Assembly: GCA_036426205.1 (NCBI GenBank)
Contig: CM071568.1
Span: forward strand, 230,612,148 to 230,676,147
Origin: Ascaphus truei
Taxonomy: Eukaryota; Chordata; Amphibia; Anura; Ascaphidae
Reading direction: 5' to 3'
DNA: 64,000 bases
Each line of letters opens with the position of its first letter. The stretch's first letter is position 1. A program made the translations under genes and the position numbers. Below are positions 13,417 to 24,341 of this stretch, in pieces. A model generated the notes under the pieces. It saw only the letters and a program-made list of their open reading frames with translations, did not search any database and had not been told where the DNA came from.

Positions 13417-13465
13417 GAGTCGGAAGCTTCAGATCCGAAATATACCACCACACCTGCAGTGGGAG
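13417..13465 (+). CDS. igf2bp3: IGF2 mRNA-binding protein, 49-nt internal exon (RRM1-RRM2 junction)
   Basis: Internal coding exon of an IGF2BP (IMP/Vg1RBP/Vera) RNA-binding protein, which binds mRNAs in the cytoplasm and controls their localisation, stability and translation. Seen: a pyrimidine-rich tract and TTTGCAG acceptor just upstream, 49 nt of open frame, then a GTAGGC donor. After one leading base that completes the previous codon, it reads SRKLQIRNIPPHLQWE and ends on a codon boundary. Family knowledge: this peptide spans the end of the RRM1 linker and the first strand of RRM2, and IGF2BP genes have a short exon here. SRKL rather than SRKI points to igf2bp3. No stop or frameshift is present. 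The preceding and following exons were not found in the window, so both flanking introns extend beyond what is visible or beyond my reading. The IGF2BP family call is strong; the paralogue call is moderate. Confidence 0.86.
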
Positions 13466-13468
13466 GTA

Positions 13469-16346
13469 GGCTTGGCATAATTTATCATTTCTGAGGTTGG
13501 GATTTATTGGAGGTATTGATGCCTCTTCATAGGTGAATATTGCGTTTGAGGGCCCTCAAGTCCTTTAGATTAGGGCAATTTGTTACTTGTACATTCTTCC
13601 CACCCCCATTATAATTGTAAGTGTTTTTAAGTTTGGACATGTTTCTACGTTCCAACACCATTTTTATTTGTATTGTTGGGCAGTTGCGAGCGATTTTAGC
13701 ACTGTAGTTGTCACAATCCTTTATTTTGTATTGAATATTGCATTTTAGTTGTTAGGTGTGGTTGACGTAGGATATCTTTAAGTTAAGGTTTGGGAAATTA
13801 TTCCTGAGAAAATAAGGAAAAAAATGTAATGTATTGTGTGGCGTTAACCAGCCAGTGAGGTTTCTTATTGGAAGACTCCCAAAACAAACTGGAGAAACTT
13901 GGTTGGCATGTATGGAAAGGGTTCTTTTAGTATTTGAACTCAATTAAATATCTAACTACTTATGTTTTCTGTTAATCTTGTAAATGAGCATATTGAATAC
14001 TAGGTAATTTAAAAAGTATTACCAGAAATTAAGATTGTGCGAAAAGGCTGGTCAGGAAACATGTATAAACGATGAGAACAAAAGCATGTGCACCTGAACA
14101 TATTGCAGTGCAAATTTCAGATAAGATGCACAGCTAAATATGCACTTTTTGGTGAACATACATGTTTTTTGTTCAGTGACCATTACAATGCCTATTTCAT
14201 CACACTTGTTGCTTGAGCAACAGTTAATTCCCTGACACTGCATTCAGTAAACGTTATCTATTTTATCTTTGCATTGTTTTTATAAATCCATTCCATGCAT
14301 CTGTAGTTGGCTTTCATGTCTACATTCACTAGTTGTCTTCTGACTTTATTAATTCACTTGTTGCGTATGCTTAAACTTCATTTATTTAATTAATTTTTGG
14401 TCGATATTTGAAAGACTATAAAGCTTTTTTTTGGGGGGGGGGGGGGGTAAATCTTGAAGTTAAAATGTATCACATTTGTTAGAAATCACACTAAAGTTGG
14501 AGGATATCCTAAAAAAATGTTCACCTACTCTCAATGACTGTTTTTAATTCTAAAATAAACTACTTGGACCCTTCCAAGTACTTCCACATGATGGACAAAG
14601 GGGAATTTTATGTGATGGCTATAGCTTGTTGTACCTGTAGTAAACACAGCTGCAGGCTTAAACATCTATTGATTTTGTCTGTTGGCCAATCAGAGTAGAG
14701 CTTTTCCTCCATGTATGTAAAGGCGGGTTCACTGCAGCATGGTCAGCCATTTTGAGTTTGTAAACCATTTTTTGCAGTGATTTCCTTATGTCCTTTTAGT
14801 TTTGAAACTACAAGTAACTGATGTGTCCTTTAATTCCAGCCATGGTTGTTTACAACTTGCTAAATGGTTAAAGCTGCCCACAAAACATTGATATGAATAA
14901 AACTCATCTTATAAAATGAATCCCATATCCTAACACAGAATTTTACGTTCAATCCAACTCCTTGACATTTATATCCCCTATGACATGGGTCACTGGGGTC
15001 CAAGGACCATACATCTAAGGATGTGGTGGGAGGCAGGTCAGGTGGAGGCAGAATATATGAGGGCCTAATTACACATTATCTGTTGCCTGCATTTGGCTCC
15101 ATTGAGTCTGGCTTTTATTGCTCTTGCAACAGTGTCCTTGTTTTTGTGGATTGCCACGAAATAGGCTTTCTGATTTGACCACCTATATGTGATGAGCAGG
15201 CATAAACCTGTGCTTCCAGCTGGTGCCCTTGCCAACATGTGATGGTGTAGGTTAATAGAATCGCACTCTTTAAAACGATTTAAAAAATAAATAAATCTGT
15301 TTTCGTGTTGCCCCGTGAAAGCTCCAATTGATTCTATTCTTCTAATGGACAATGTTTATAGAGAGACTACTTCTGGAGAAACATTTGTCAAGACAGATTA
15401 TAGAACGTTTCTATCACTGTTATTCATGAACTTTTCATGGAACAATTTTGATATGGCTGTTCGGGCCACGCAAACCTATCAAATTTGCATTCCTGTTAAA
15501 ACGGGTCACAAGCTTGTTTCAGGCAGCAGCAGAAGAGCGAGCCCAAGGAAGGATAAGAGCACATGGTAAAATCCTCAATACTCTACCAGTCCCTGTAATT
15601 TTTTTCCTTTTCTTTGCAAAGATCTATTTTTTGTGTGTATTCATTTACGTGTGCGCGAACTGTTTACTAGTAAGATTTTATAACCAGTGTCTGAATGGGT
15701 TATTAACTCTTAACCTAGACTGAACTTATTTCTGACTAATCTAGATTTAGTGGAACCCATATAATTTGGTGCTGCAAAAAAAGGTAATTTGCTCAGAATT
15801 GTGAAGACTGCTTTGTCTATTAAGTACTTGGTTATCATAATTGGGCCAGAGGAACAGCGTACAAGGTAAATGCATTGATATTTTGTGAACAAGTAAAAGT
15901 GTAATGCTGATCCTCTTAGGTCACCAGACAAAATAAGTGTTTGTATTATAGCAGCATGCCCCATTCCAAACATAAAATAGAGTTTTGACACTACTTAAAG
16001 TCTTAAGTTTGGAATACAGAGACTAGAATGTGTCCAATTGTATAAGGTGGTCCAAACATTAAACGAAACATAAGCAATGGATGAAAGAAGAATCTAAGTG
16101 GTGTGTTGAGATTTACAGAGACAGTTTGAGTACATCCTGAGTGCATTGGTTTGGTCCACAGGATCTATTCTCTTGTCATGGAGACCCTTTCTAGTGCAGC
16201 AACCAAAATATTGTATACCACTTTTATATCCTCTACAGTTATTCTGTATACTCTGCCCCCTGTGCTGAATACAGTGCCTTTTTATAACCTGTGCTACTCG
16301 CTTCTCCTGTGCAGGGGCAGATACACTTGGATAATTTGACAGGAAA
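13469..16346. other. no gene seen
   Basis: Intronic sequence following the igf2bp exon. It contains a G run at about 14432-14447 and otherwise no recognised element. The continuation of RRM2 was not found here. Confidence 0.5.
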
Positions 16347-16354
16347 TGCTAGAC

Positions 16355-16832
16355 CAGTGATTTCCAACCTTTTTTGTTTGGAGGAACCCTTGAAGTATTT
16401 AGAAAAATCTTGGGGAACCCCTATCTGGCTGACACATATTAGGTTCGACATGGGTCAGCCACAACATTTCACACCTCACGAGCCACCTCTATTTCCCACC
16501 CTCTACCCATGTATTTCTCTCCCATCCATCTCACTAACTCCTCCCGCCTCGCATGTATTTATCCCTTGCGTCTCTCTCTCTCTCCCTCTTTTCCTCACTC
16601 CCTCCTGCCCTCCTCTCTTCTCTCACTCGCCCCTACCTTCCGTCAATTACACCACTCTCTCTCTCAATTCACCCTACAAAATACATTCCAAAAAAAACCC
16701 ACCCTCTGGGGGGGGGGTCTGTAGTCCATAGGAGGAACCCCTGAGACGGCTTCAAGGAGCCCCAGAGTTCCATGGACCCCCAGAGTTCCATGGACCCCCA
16801 GAGTTCCATGGACCCCTGGTTGGGAATCACTG
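16355..16832. mobile_element. non-autonomous hAT element with perfect 8-bp duplication
   Basis: CAGTGATTTCCAACCTTTTT at the left is the inverse of the right end GGTTGGGAATCACTG. Both flanks are TGCTAGAC (16347-16354 and 16833-16840), an exact 8-bp target duplication. Inside, a block of about 20 bases around CCCAGAGTTCCATGGA is repeated three times at about 16759-16816. The 146-codon frame within it is pyrimidine-rich and resembles no transposase. Confidence 0.88.
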
Positions 16833-16840
16833 TGCTAGAC

Positions 16841-18033
16841 TAACCATAGTTGATGGGAGGGGCTGGCAACCCGTTGTCAGTGTTTGGAGGTGATGTGTTG
16901 CAGGCCTCTCTGGCAGGGAAAGGGTTATCTCCCTGTTAGCATTGAAACGCTTGTGGGAGCCTGACTGACTCATTTGACGTATGAGTAAGTCCTTGATCGC
17001 AGTTCTTGGCATAGGTTGACCCACGATCTGACTTGATCACAATCCTTCCCCGGAAACAATGACATCATTGGAATGGAAGGTTATTGCTCTACACGTGTGC
17101 AAAGGAATATTATTAAGCTTGGTCTCGTGAAACTTTGTGGCTTGAAGCGCATCACACAGTGTGGCCAAGCTTTTTTTTGTAATGCTGGATCTGTGTTTTT
17201 TTTTTAAATTTTATTTTTTGCTTTCATTTCATTTTTTTTTCACCTGTAAACAAAAATGACATTTTTTAATGAGAAAAAATAATTTTTTTTTTTTGTCCCT
17301 TTCAAAGAATCCATGTTTTAAAGCAGCAATCCAATCTGCTGTATGTTTTAATCTTACCTGAACCAGGGGGACCCCCAGACATCTGGGTTACCCCCTAGTT
17401 CTGCAGTACAAACCCGGGCAGATAACCTGGCCCTCCCCAGGCACAAAATGGCCTCTGTGTCAGATCTTGCTCTGGCAGCTAGTAGAAAGCGGTGTATTTT
17501 TCCCTTTATGACACAGTATTGGATGATGATTTGCTGGGGTTTTTTGTTTGCTTTCCTCTGGATTAAAATACTGTAAATACAAATAGGATAAGTATCTGCT
17601 GTTTACATTTTACATAGGTTGAACTTGATGGACATGTCTGTTTTTCAACTTTTTCTACTATGTAACTGTTTATTGCTGACCCGGTATCCATAATTTGTAG
17701 TGTCTTTTTTGTTATCTAAATGGCACAAGAACTATAAATATTTTGTGAACCGGAGGTGGGTTAGCGAGTCCCCAGGTTTACGGGGGCTACAGATGTTCTG
17801 GGCAACATCCTGGTTCAATAATGTATATCTTCCTCTTTTCCTCCTTTTCCTTCTTCCTTCTTCCTCCTCCTCTTCCTGCCACAGTGTATTGGTTATACAC
17901 AATAACCAGGTATATAAGGGGAAACACAGACGCAATTGATCTTTCAAATACATAATCAATATAAGACTATAGGGACATGGCTGATAAGTACAAATTGAGA
18001 TTGAGTAACAAAGTAGAAGATGAACCTGGAAAA
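16841..18033. other. no gene seen; possible old repeat near 17330-17480
   Basis: AT-rich, with a GC-richer patch at 17365-17480 that contains GGGGGACCCCC and GGTTACCCCC palindromic pieces. These recall, but do not clearly match, the repeat at 53939-54240. A CT-rich tract lies at 17830-17880. No gene. Confidence 0.4.
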
Positions 18034-18035
18034 TA

Positions 18036-18244
18036 CAGGTAGTCCTCGCTATCCAACGTTTCACTTTACAACGAATGGCATATCCAACGCTTTACAATGC
18101 AACCCTATGGGCCATTTTTTCGACTCCCGAAATGCGTTACCCGATGCTCACCGCCACTGATTAACATGGGACTCACTTTACAACGGTTTCACTATCCAAC
18201 GCTACTTCCAGAACTAATTCCCTTGGATAACCGAGGACTGCCTG
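18036..18244. mobile_element. pogo/Tigger-like MITE (CAGGTAGTCCTCG termini)
   Basis: CAGGTAGTCCTCGCTATCC at the left is inverted as GGATAACCGAGGACTGCCTG at the right, flanked by TA on each side (18034-18035 and 18245-18246). The interior contains repeated CCAACG and TTTACAACG. End sequence and TA duplication fit the Tigger/pogo branch of Tc1/mariner. Non-autonomous, 209 bp. Confidence 0.8.
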
Positions 18245-18612
18245 TATGGTGAAGTATGCTTGCTTGTATTGAGGTACAGTGCAAGAAAGGCAGCTACTTA
18301 CAAAGTAGCAGATGATTCAGGCATTTAGGATAAACAATCCTGTCTCTGCTGCAGTGTTCGTTTTGAAGCGGGTCCGGTCTCCACGAGGAACGCCAAACAC
18401 ACAGCTGCCTCCGGTCGCTTACTCCCAGTCCTCCAAATCTCGCGATATCCGTGAGGATGACGTCAGTGAGACTTGGTGATTTCATAGAAGAAATCGTGGA
18501 AGCAGTTGCTAATACCTTAGCGCATACAGTATGCACATATGCAGCTAATGAGAGGTATTTTGGAGTGTCGGTATGAAGGCTGGAATTGGATTAACCAAGT
18601 AACCTCAGCCCT

Positions 18613-18646
18613 ACACGTTTTGTCTTTAGAAAAAGACTGCTTCAGG
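18613..18646 (-). other. hammerhead-like hairpin core (copy 1)
   Basis: On the minus strand: CCTGAAGCA, a perfect 6-bp hairpin GTCTTT/AAAGAC with loop TTCT, then AAAACGTGT. It follows the CTGANGAA-hairpin-GAAACG layout of the other cores, with G8 changed to C and the first base of GAAA changed to A. The surrounding 18250-18700 is repeat-like, but I could not define its ends. Confidence 0.5.
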
Positions 18647-18897
18647 GGTATCAACAGCCCTTTTTACCCACCATAACTTTAAAATGTGTATGGTAAACCT
18701 ACCCAGCCTTGAAAATTGTAAAGCCAGTACAACCAACCTCACACTGAGACCCACAAGGTTGAAACAGCTGTATGTGAGTGGTTTGACTGGCTTTGCATCT
18801 AATCCCATGCTGTGCTTAAAAGCTGTACGGACAGCAGAGCATTTGCTTGTAAGGGTTCCATGTAAAAATGGATTTCAGGCAAAAGATGACACATTGT

Positions 18898-19020
18898 GCT
18901 CATTTGCATGTCATTTCCCAGAATCCCTTGCTGCAGTTGAAGCACCATGCTAGGTTATAATGGTGAAAGACAGGGTTGCAGACCTGTCTAAGACATGTGA
19001 ATGTGCTCACGAGTGATATT
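18898..19020 (+). repeat. interspersed repeat R2, copy 1
   Basis: Contains CATTTCCCAGAATCCCTTGC, then GAAAGACAGGGTTGCAGACC and GACATGTGAATGTGCTCAC, and trails into TATA-rich sequence. Two further copies lie at 49563-49672 and 52206-52330, both also ending in TA-rich tracts. Family not named. Confidence 0.7.
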
Positions 19021-19039
19021 CTTTATTAGATATATTTAG

Positions 19040-19290
19040 ATATAGATCGGTATCTGTACCGTGTTAGCCGAGCTTAATAATCAAAAATGAATAGAAGATA
19101 CCGTTGTGTGGCTCACAAAATGCTTTTATTTGTGCGAGCTTTCGAGATACACTGATCTCTTCTTCCGGCGATGTTACAATGAATAAAGCAAGAGAGGTTT
19201 TTTCTTAAAAACAGTGCATCGTGGAATGTACCTGTGACTGAAGCCTATCCCTACCCCCTGTGCAGTATGCGATTTATGACTTAAGGTGTA
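19040..19290 (-). repeat. interspersed repeat R1 with hairpin core, copy 1
   Basis: Minus-strand copy of the repeat seen on the + strand at 55603-55830. The copies share AAGTCATAAATCGCATAC, TTCAGTCACAG, GCACTGTTTTTA and the block at 19134-19170. That block reads CGCCGGAAGAAG, a hairpin GAGAT/ATCTC with loop CAGTGT, then CGAAAGCTCGCAC and AAATAAAAGCATTT. The sense end carries GGCTAACACGGTAC. The AATAAA just downstream of the hairpin suggests a short transcribed retroelement tail. Confidence 0.72.
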
Positions 19291-20183
19291 CACGTCTATT
19301 CGTTTCTGATAAAGATATATATATAAATATATACCGATATAGGGCAGGATTGCAGATTTAATCATATTAAAATATAAACCTTAAAAAAAACGTAACTGTT
19401 AGTATATCCACACGTTATTTAACACTACAGCTGTGAAACAGTGGATCGAAAGCGAAGTGTTCATGTATATACACAAACTATGCTTCTTTTTATGATCTGC
19501 TTTTTTTTTTTTTCAAACATCCATCTTTTATACATTTTGTTATGCACCTTTTATAGAGTTATTTGCAATAGTGTTTGTGTATATATTGCAATCATAGCTG
19601 GTTAAATAGCAGCCCTTCCAGCACGGACTGGTTTCAAAGTTCTTGGTCACATTATAGCGAAAAAAATAAAATAAGCGAGACTGCTGGCACTTGTTCAGGT
19701 TTTTTTTCTCTGAAGTGTTTACGTAGCGGCGAGCTGACCGTGAGACCCCTGGCCAAATGCAATTCAGTCCCGAAGCAGGGGAAGGCGAAGCAGACCCCTT
19801 ATTTTACCTGCAGTGGATGGCTGGGCTGTTTCATCGATGTGGGAGTTTTGAAAACTCCTGGTGCTGGTAAACCCCTGTGCTAGCATTCTGTACACACATG
19901 GCTTCCTGCCAGAACAACAGCAGTGGGATCCGATCTCTTGATCTCTCTCATTATTGGCTGCTTTTCGCGTTGGTTTACGCTGAACCTGGCAAGTGAAACT
20001 CCCACTTGTTTGTCATTTTTTTTTTTAACCACATAAACGGAATATTTGATTCATGTGCAAAAGGTTGAGAGGCTTAAAACTCCGCACATCTGCTACTTCA
20101 ATGCTACTTAAGTATTTTTGTGTGCCACATTTTACTGTTTACAATATTCCTGCATGTTTTGTGACAGTCCTACTTATTATTAT

Positions 20184-20326
20184 CATTAATTTATAACGGG
20201 TCCAACATATTCCGTTGCACAGTACAATAGCGTAGGAGGACGAAAACAATAAAATAACAAACATAAGCATACACTGTTACAGTAGGTAAGGAGGGCCCTG
20301 CCCCAAGGAGCTTACAATCTATAAGG
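20184..20326 (+). repeat. interspersed repeat with GGCCCTGCCCC...TTACAATCTA tail
   Basis: Second copy of the element at 2756-2885, sharing GGAGGGCCCTGCCCC and GAGCTTACAATCTA. Surrounding 19291-20183 and 20327-20688 contain no gene that I can support. Confidence 0.5.
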
Positions 20327-20688
20327 AAGGGTAAGGGAGATGAAATGCTGCGATGCAGGGAATGCAACTACATAAGCAGACGTTCGGGTAAAATTATCCC
20401 TGCACCTAGAAGCTTACACCATACAGCTCTGCGTGTTGTTTGCTTCTATGCATGTCTTAATCATGACTCCTTCCTGTTCTCTTACAGTATTTAAGTTGCA
20501 GCAAGTTATATAAGGGGACATAGAAATGTCTTGTCGTTTTTTTTTAAAAATTATTATTAAGAATGTGAAAATGAAATGTAGTAAAGAGATTTTTGTCAAT
20601 TATTTTCTGAGGAGAACCCACCCTCTCCCCCACCCCCCCCCCATTTCCTTCATAAGAAGGAATTGAAGGTTTTTATAGGGTTTGTTAC

Positions 20689-21723
20689 TGTAGCCCCCTT
20701 TCCCTATGCCTGTGGGAACTACTCGGGTGACTGCACGTGCTGAGTGTACCTGTTGCTCACAGGAGGTCTAAGCCTCCACCTCTGGGAGCCTGGGGTGAGC
20801 TCTTTCTCTTTGCGTGCAGCGCCTCCACCTTTGAGGGATCCCAGCGTTGGCGGGATAAACCCTCACAGGAACCAATCACAGTAATGAATAATACACCACA
20901 CTATGTGTATAACTGTTTACTAAACACACATACTGTAACCCCCAGGGTAGACCCAATGCCCCAACACTTGGTGGTTCCCCTAAAGTACAGAGGGTGCGGT
21001 GGCACCAATACCCCTGTTGTCCGTCCCAGCAAGTCCCACCCAAATGTGAGGTGGCGCTACCCCTGTGAACCATTGGTGCATGTGTATACCTTCCTGGGCA
21101 CTCCTGTAACTAGGTTCAACAGTCGGATAAGGAACAGTCAGGTCCCACGCCGTGGGGTCTCCGACACCAATCCCCTCACTCCTTGGGTCCTGATTCTCCT
21201 CATGAGGTGAGCTCCAGCATGAGGGTCTCTCTGGAATGTCTATGAATCCTGTGACCTGGTCCCAGGCTGCAGGCACCACGTGGTCTTCCGGTATCACCGG
21301 TGCAACAATATCACATAAAGGGAAGAGTCCATATCTGGGGCTTTCCCTACAACACTCCTGTTAGGGTGGGGCCTGAATGGCAAGCATAGTCCTTGTCCAG
21401 GGGCTCTGCTCCCTGGACACTACCTGCTTTCTTGTCACCGTCCGTCCGACTGACTCACTGGCTTTTCGCGCACGGAGAATAGCCCTTTCCTCCTGCCTGC
21501 GTGGCTCCTATTGGTTGGCTAGCCCCATGTGGTATTTTCCTGCCCCCAGAGGATCCTGGGACTTGTAGTCCTGTGCTGCGTCTTGCAGAGCTATCTCAAG
21601 ATGGCCGCCGCACTCTGTGCATGCACGCCTGCCCAAGATGGCCACCCCCGCACTCTTGATCCTGCACGGAGCTCCAGCAGCTCCCCCCCTCACCGGAGGT
21701 AAGGAGGGCGGGGCTCTGCTACA
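20689..21723 (-). repeat. 3' LTR of the gypsy element (1035 bp)
   Basis: On the + strand it runs TGTAGCCCCC ... CTCTGCTACA, giving TGTAGC/GCTACA inverted ends. It aligns with the 5' LTR throughout, except for about 230 bases around 21327-21556 that the 5' LTR lacks. It includes AAGATGGCCGCC-like CpG sequence. The polypurine tract abuts it on the internal side. Confidence 0.9.
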
Positions 21724-21744
21724 TTTCTCCCCCTCCCCCCCCCC
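21724..21744 (-). promoter_or_regulatory. polypurine tract of the gypsy element
   Basis: On the minus strand, ten or so Gs, an A, then GGGGGAGAAA directly before TGTAGC of the 3' LTR. A purine tract in this position primes plus-strand DNA synthesis in LTR retroelements. Confidence 0.85.
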
Positions 21745-22141
21745 AGGTGGAGAATCCAACGTTCCAGCTTGGGAACAACATATGCAAAGTTTATATAATG
21801 AAAAATGCTTATATACACATACAACTTGACTGTACAATACATCTATACCAAGTTGAACAGTTCATTGAGCATGGTCATTACAGAGGCAAACCAGCTCCAA
21901 GACAGCTGCTGAGACTCAGTGAGGTGCCCCTAACAAATCATACGCCATTCTCATTGACTCCTGCGAGTCTCTTATTCGACGTCTTCTTCGGTGGAGAGGC
22001 TACCATCGGCTTGAGGCCCTGACCCTCCGAGTGTGAATTTTTAGCTACATAGTCTCTCTAGTAGGTATGAAATTCTGGTTCCTTGGGTCGAGTGGTCGGC
22101 TTGTTGAAGCCACTGGGGAGGGTACATGGGGAACAGGCCCA

Positions 22142-22402
22142 TTATCTGCTACTTTTTTCTGGTGGTGCCCACCAGTCTCCATTTGTGGTGGCAGAGGTTC
22201 CCTCCAAAGGATCATGATCATTTGCCTTTACAGCATCCGGGGTTTCGCTGGACTCCTCTGGTTCACTTGCCGACACTACGGAGGGTGGTTCAGCTTCGCT
22301 TTGCCCCACTTGGGTAATAGGTAGCAGGTGATTTCGATGCCAGACCCTTACATCTGCATCTCGGATACGATATACAGGGAGGCCCGGCATCTGTGACTCC
22401 AC
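22142..22402 (-). pseudogene. gypsy integrase C-terminal fragment
   Basis: The frame contains GLPVYRIRD and RVWHRNHLLPI, matching the end of many vertebrate gypsy integrases (GLPVY..., R-HRN-LLP). An acidic tail of low complexity follows. It is out of frame with the catalytic core upstream. About 400 bases between its end and the polypurine tract (21745-22141) show no further domain. Confidence 0.75.
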
Positions 22403-22455
22403 CTCGAAAGGAGCTTCTCGCCAGCGGTCTGCTAACTTATGCTTTCCTGATATTC

Positions 22456-22880
22456 CTAAATTTCACAGGAGAACTGCGTCTCTGTGCCGAAGTTCCCTAT
22501 GCTCTCAACATGCTTGCTCCAGCTGGCCTTCTTGGAGCCCTTCAGACTGCCTAGTGTATCCAGTAGAGTTCGGTTGAACATTTCCAGCAGGGCACATCCT
22601 TTGGGGTGATAGGGAGTCGTACGAGACTTCTCGATATTGAGCAGTTTTAGAAGCTTTTTAATTAACTTGCTCCGAAGGCTCTCCCTTGATCGGAGTGCAT
22701 CCGATTTATGTAACCGGTAATGAATGAAGTTCTTCTCCCACCGTACTTTGGCTACTGTGAGAGCTTTCTGGTCTTTGGTAGGGAACACTTGAGCGTATCG
22801 GGTGTAATGGTCTGTCACTACCAGGACATTCCTAATACCTTTTTTGAGTCTGCCACGATGCAGAGGAAATTAATACAGAC
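22456..22880 (-). pseudogene. gypsy integrase catalytic core, frameshifted and D-to-N
   Basis: Sense order: LVCINFL, TDHYTRYAQVFPTKDQKAL, then an HSDQGR reading displaced into another frame, then TTPYHPKG and LLEMFNRTLLDTLGSL. In Ty3/gypsy and retroviral integrases the three metal-binding acids lie in ID-F, SDQG and the E before RFNRTL. Here the first Asp is Asn (codon at 22869-22871), the second survives only in a shifted frame, and the Glu is present. At least two frameshifts interrupt it. Confidence 0.82.
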
Positions 22881-23553
22881 TAGGTCCATGGGACCAGAGC
22901 TTTTTAAATGGCCCAATGGTGCTACGCATGTAGGCAGTGTTTTTTGCTTTATGCACCGCAGAACCCTCTGGCAATGGCGCTCCACTGATTCGTGCATCTT
23001 GGGCCAGAAGAACCAGTCTCTTGCTAGTCCAAAGTGTCCGTGATAATTGTGTAGAGATTATAGGACATGGTATTGCAAGCTTCTGGGAAGGACTAATTGT
23101 CTCCCATCTGGATGGTTGCGATAGGGCACAACTCGGTAGAGAAGGCCACGGTCCATGCAGAACTTGTCCCATTCCCTCATGACAGCGACCATATCGCCGG
23201 GAGCACACTTCACAAAGGATGGATTGTTTTCTTGGATGGCTCGACGTATGGCTCTAGACCCCGGGTCTCGCATCTGGTGTATCGCCAATTATTTCCATCT
23301 CATTATGGTATATTGTGTGATGGACATGCCTTCTGAGTGGCAGTATGCTGCAGGAAGTGCCTTGGATTGACACCCCAATGAGTTCGGAGAAGGCCACTTT
23401 GTCCTCCACGATTGCTGCAGTTGAGCACATTGCCTGGATCCCAGGACCAGGAATTTCTTCCCACGGGCCATCGTCTGGCGTTGCACTCAGTCCAGGCCTT
23501 CTAGACAGAGCATCTGCTCCGATGTTCAATGGTCCTGGCTTGTACTTCAGCAT
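22881..23553 (-). pseudogene. gypsy RNase H tail and integrase N-terminal zinc region, frameshifted
   Basis: Opens with LKYKPGPLNIGADALSRRPG, the usual sequence between RNase H and integrase in gypsy elements. It continues with DKFCMDRGLLYRVV, a displaced YHGHFG histidine pair, WPKMHESVERHC and a shifted RCIKQK. These are remains of the HHCC zinc-binding domain with the two Cys in different frames. Several frame changes lie between 22880 and 23300. Confidence 0.75.
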
Positions 23554-23563
23554 GAACTAATAG

Positions 23564-23881
23564 TTAGAAAGGGCAGCAAACCATCTGTAGCCGGTGGCAT
23601 TCAACTAGGTGGAGGTCAAGAGATGTCGTGGGATTGTCGGTTCGCACTTCAATGTAGAGCCCGTACAGATAATCGTGCAGTTTATAGACTACAGCCCATT
23701 TGAGTGCTAGAAATTCCAGTTTGTGTACTGGATAGTTTTGTTTCCTCTGCGTCAAGCTGCGACTCACATACGCTACTGGGCGGAGGCTGGCAGGGTATTT
23801 TTGATGTAACACGGCTCTCAGCCCGTTGAAGCTGGCATCCACATGCAGGATGTACGGCTGCTGCGGATCAGCGTAGGCCAA
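23564..23881 (-). pseudogene. gypsy RNase H domain
   Basis: Reads ILHVDASFNGLRAVL, RPVAYVSRSLTQ, NYPVHKLEFLALKWAV, HDYLYG and VRTDN. This is the standard gypsy RNase H order, with the catalytic D (HVDAS), E (KLEFLALKWA) and D (TDN) all visible. The expected G-GAVL is changed to GLRAVL and the TDN-PLTY region is altered. The frame ends soon after, so it no longer joins the integrase. Confidence 0.85.
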
Positions 23882-24332
23882 GACAGGCTTTAATGAGGCT
23901 CTTTTTCAGCCCCGTGAAGGCCTTCTCCCAGGCGGAAGTACATTTGTCCCCGAACGATGTTAGCGGGGTTGCAGCTTTTTGCCGAGGCTCTTCTTGGTAG
24001 ATCTGAAACAGGTTGTTGAGGACCTTGGAATTGCTTGAGTACCCCTCTTCGAATCGTCGGTAGTATCCACAAAACACCAGAAAGGATTGTAGCTCCATCA
24101 CATTGTCCGCTCTGGGCCAGTTCACTATGGCTTCGACCTTAGCGGTGTCGGTAGCTACTCCTTCGGTGGCCACTATGTGACCTACATAGGTGACCGAAGT
24201 GCGGCAGAAGCGACATTTCTCCAAGTACAACTTCAGGCCTTCTTTTCCCAGTCGGTCCAGAACATTCAGTAGGCGCTCTTCATGCTCTTCTAACATTCTT
24301 CTGAACACTATGATATTGTCCAGATAGACCGG
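23868..24332 (-). pseudogene. gypsy RT thumb with altered YLDD box
   Basis: The catalytic box at 24315-24329 reads VYLDN instead of VYLDD, then IIVF, HEERLLNVLDRL, EGLKLYLEKCRFC, VTYVGHIV and EAIVNWPRADNV..LQSFLVFCGYYRRF. This is the normal palm-to-thumb order in Ty3/gypsy RT. The second active-site Asp is lost. The box is separated from the upstream palm by two frame changes within about 30 codons. Confidence 0.86.
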
Positions 24333-24341
24333 GGTTTCATA

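Noticed and set aside
16291..16731. 146-codon open frame
   Set aside because: It lies inside a 478-bp non-autonomous hAT element, is driven by CT-rich sequence, and matches no protein family.
20737..21837. Frames of 91-157 codons on both strands
   Set aside because: They lie in the 3' LTR, are partly repeated in the 5' LTR with different lengths, and have no domain.
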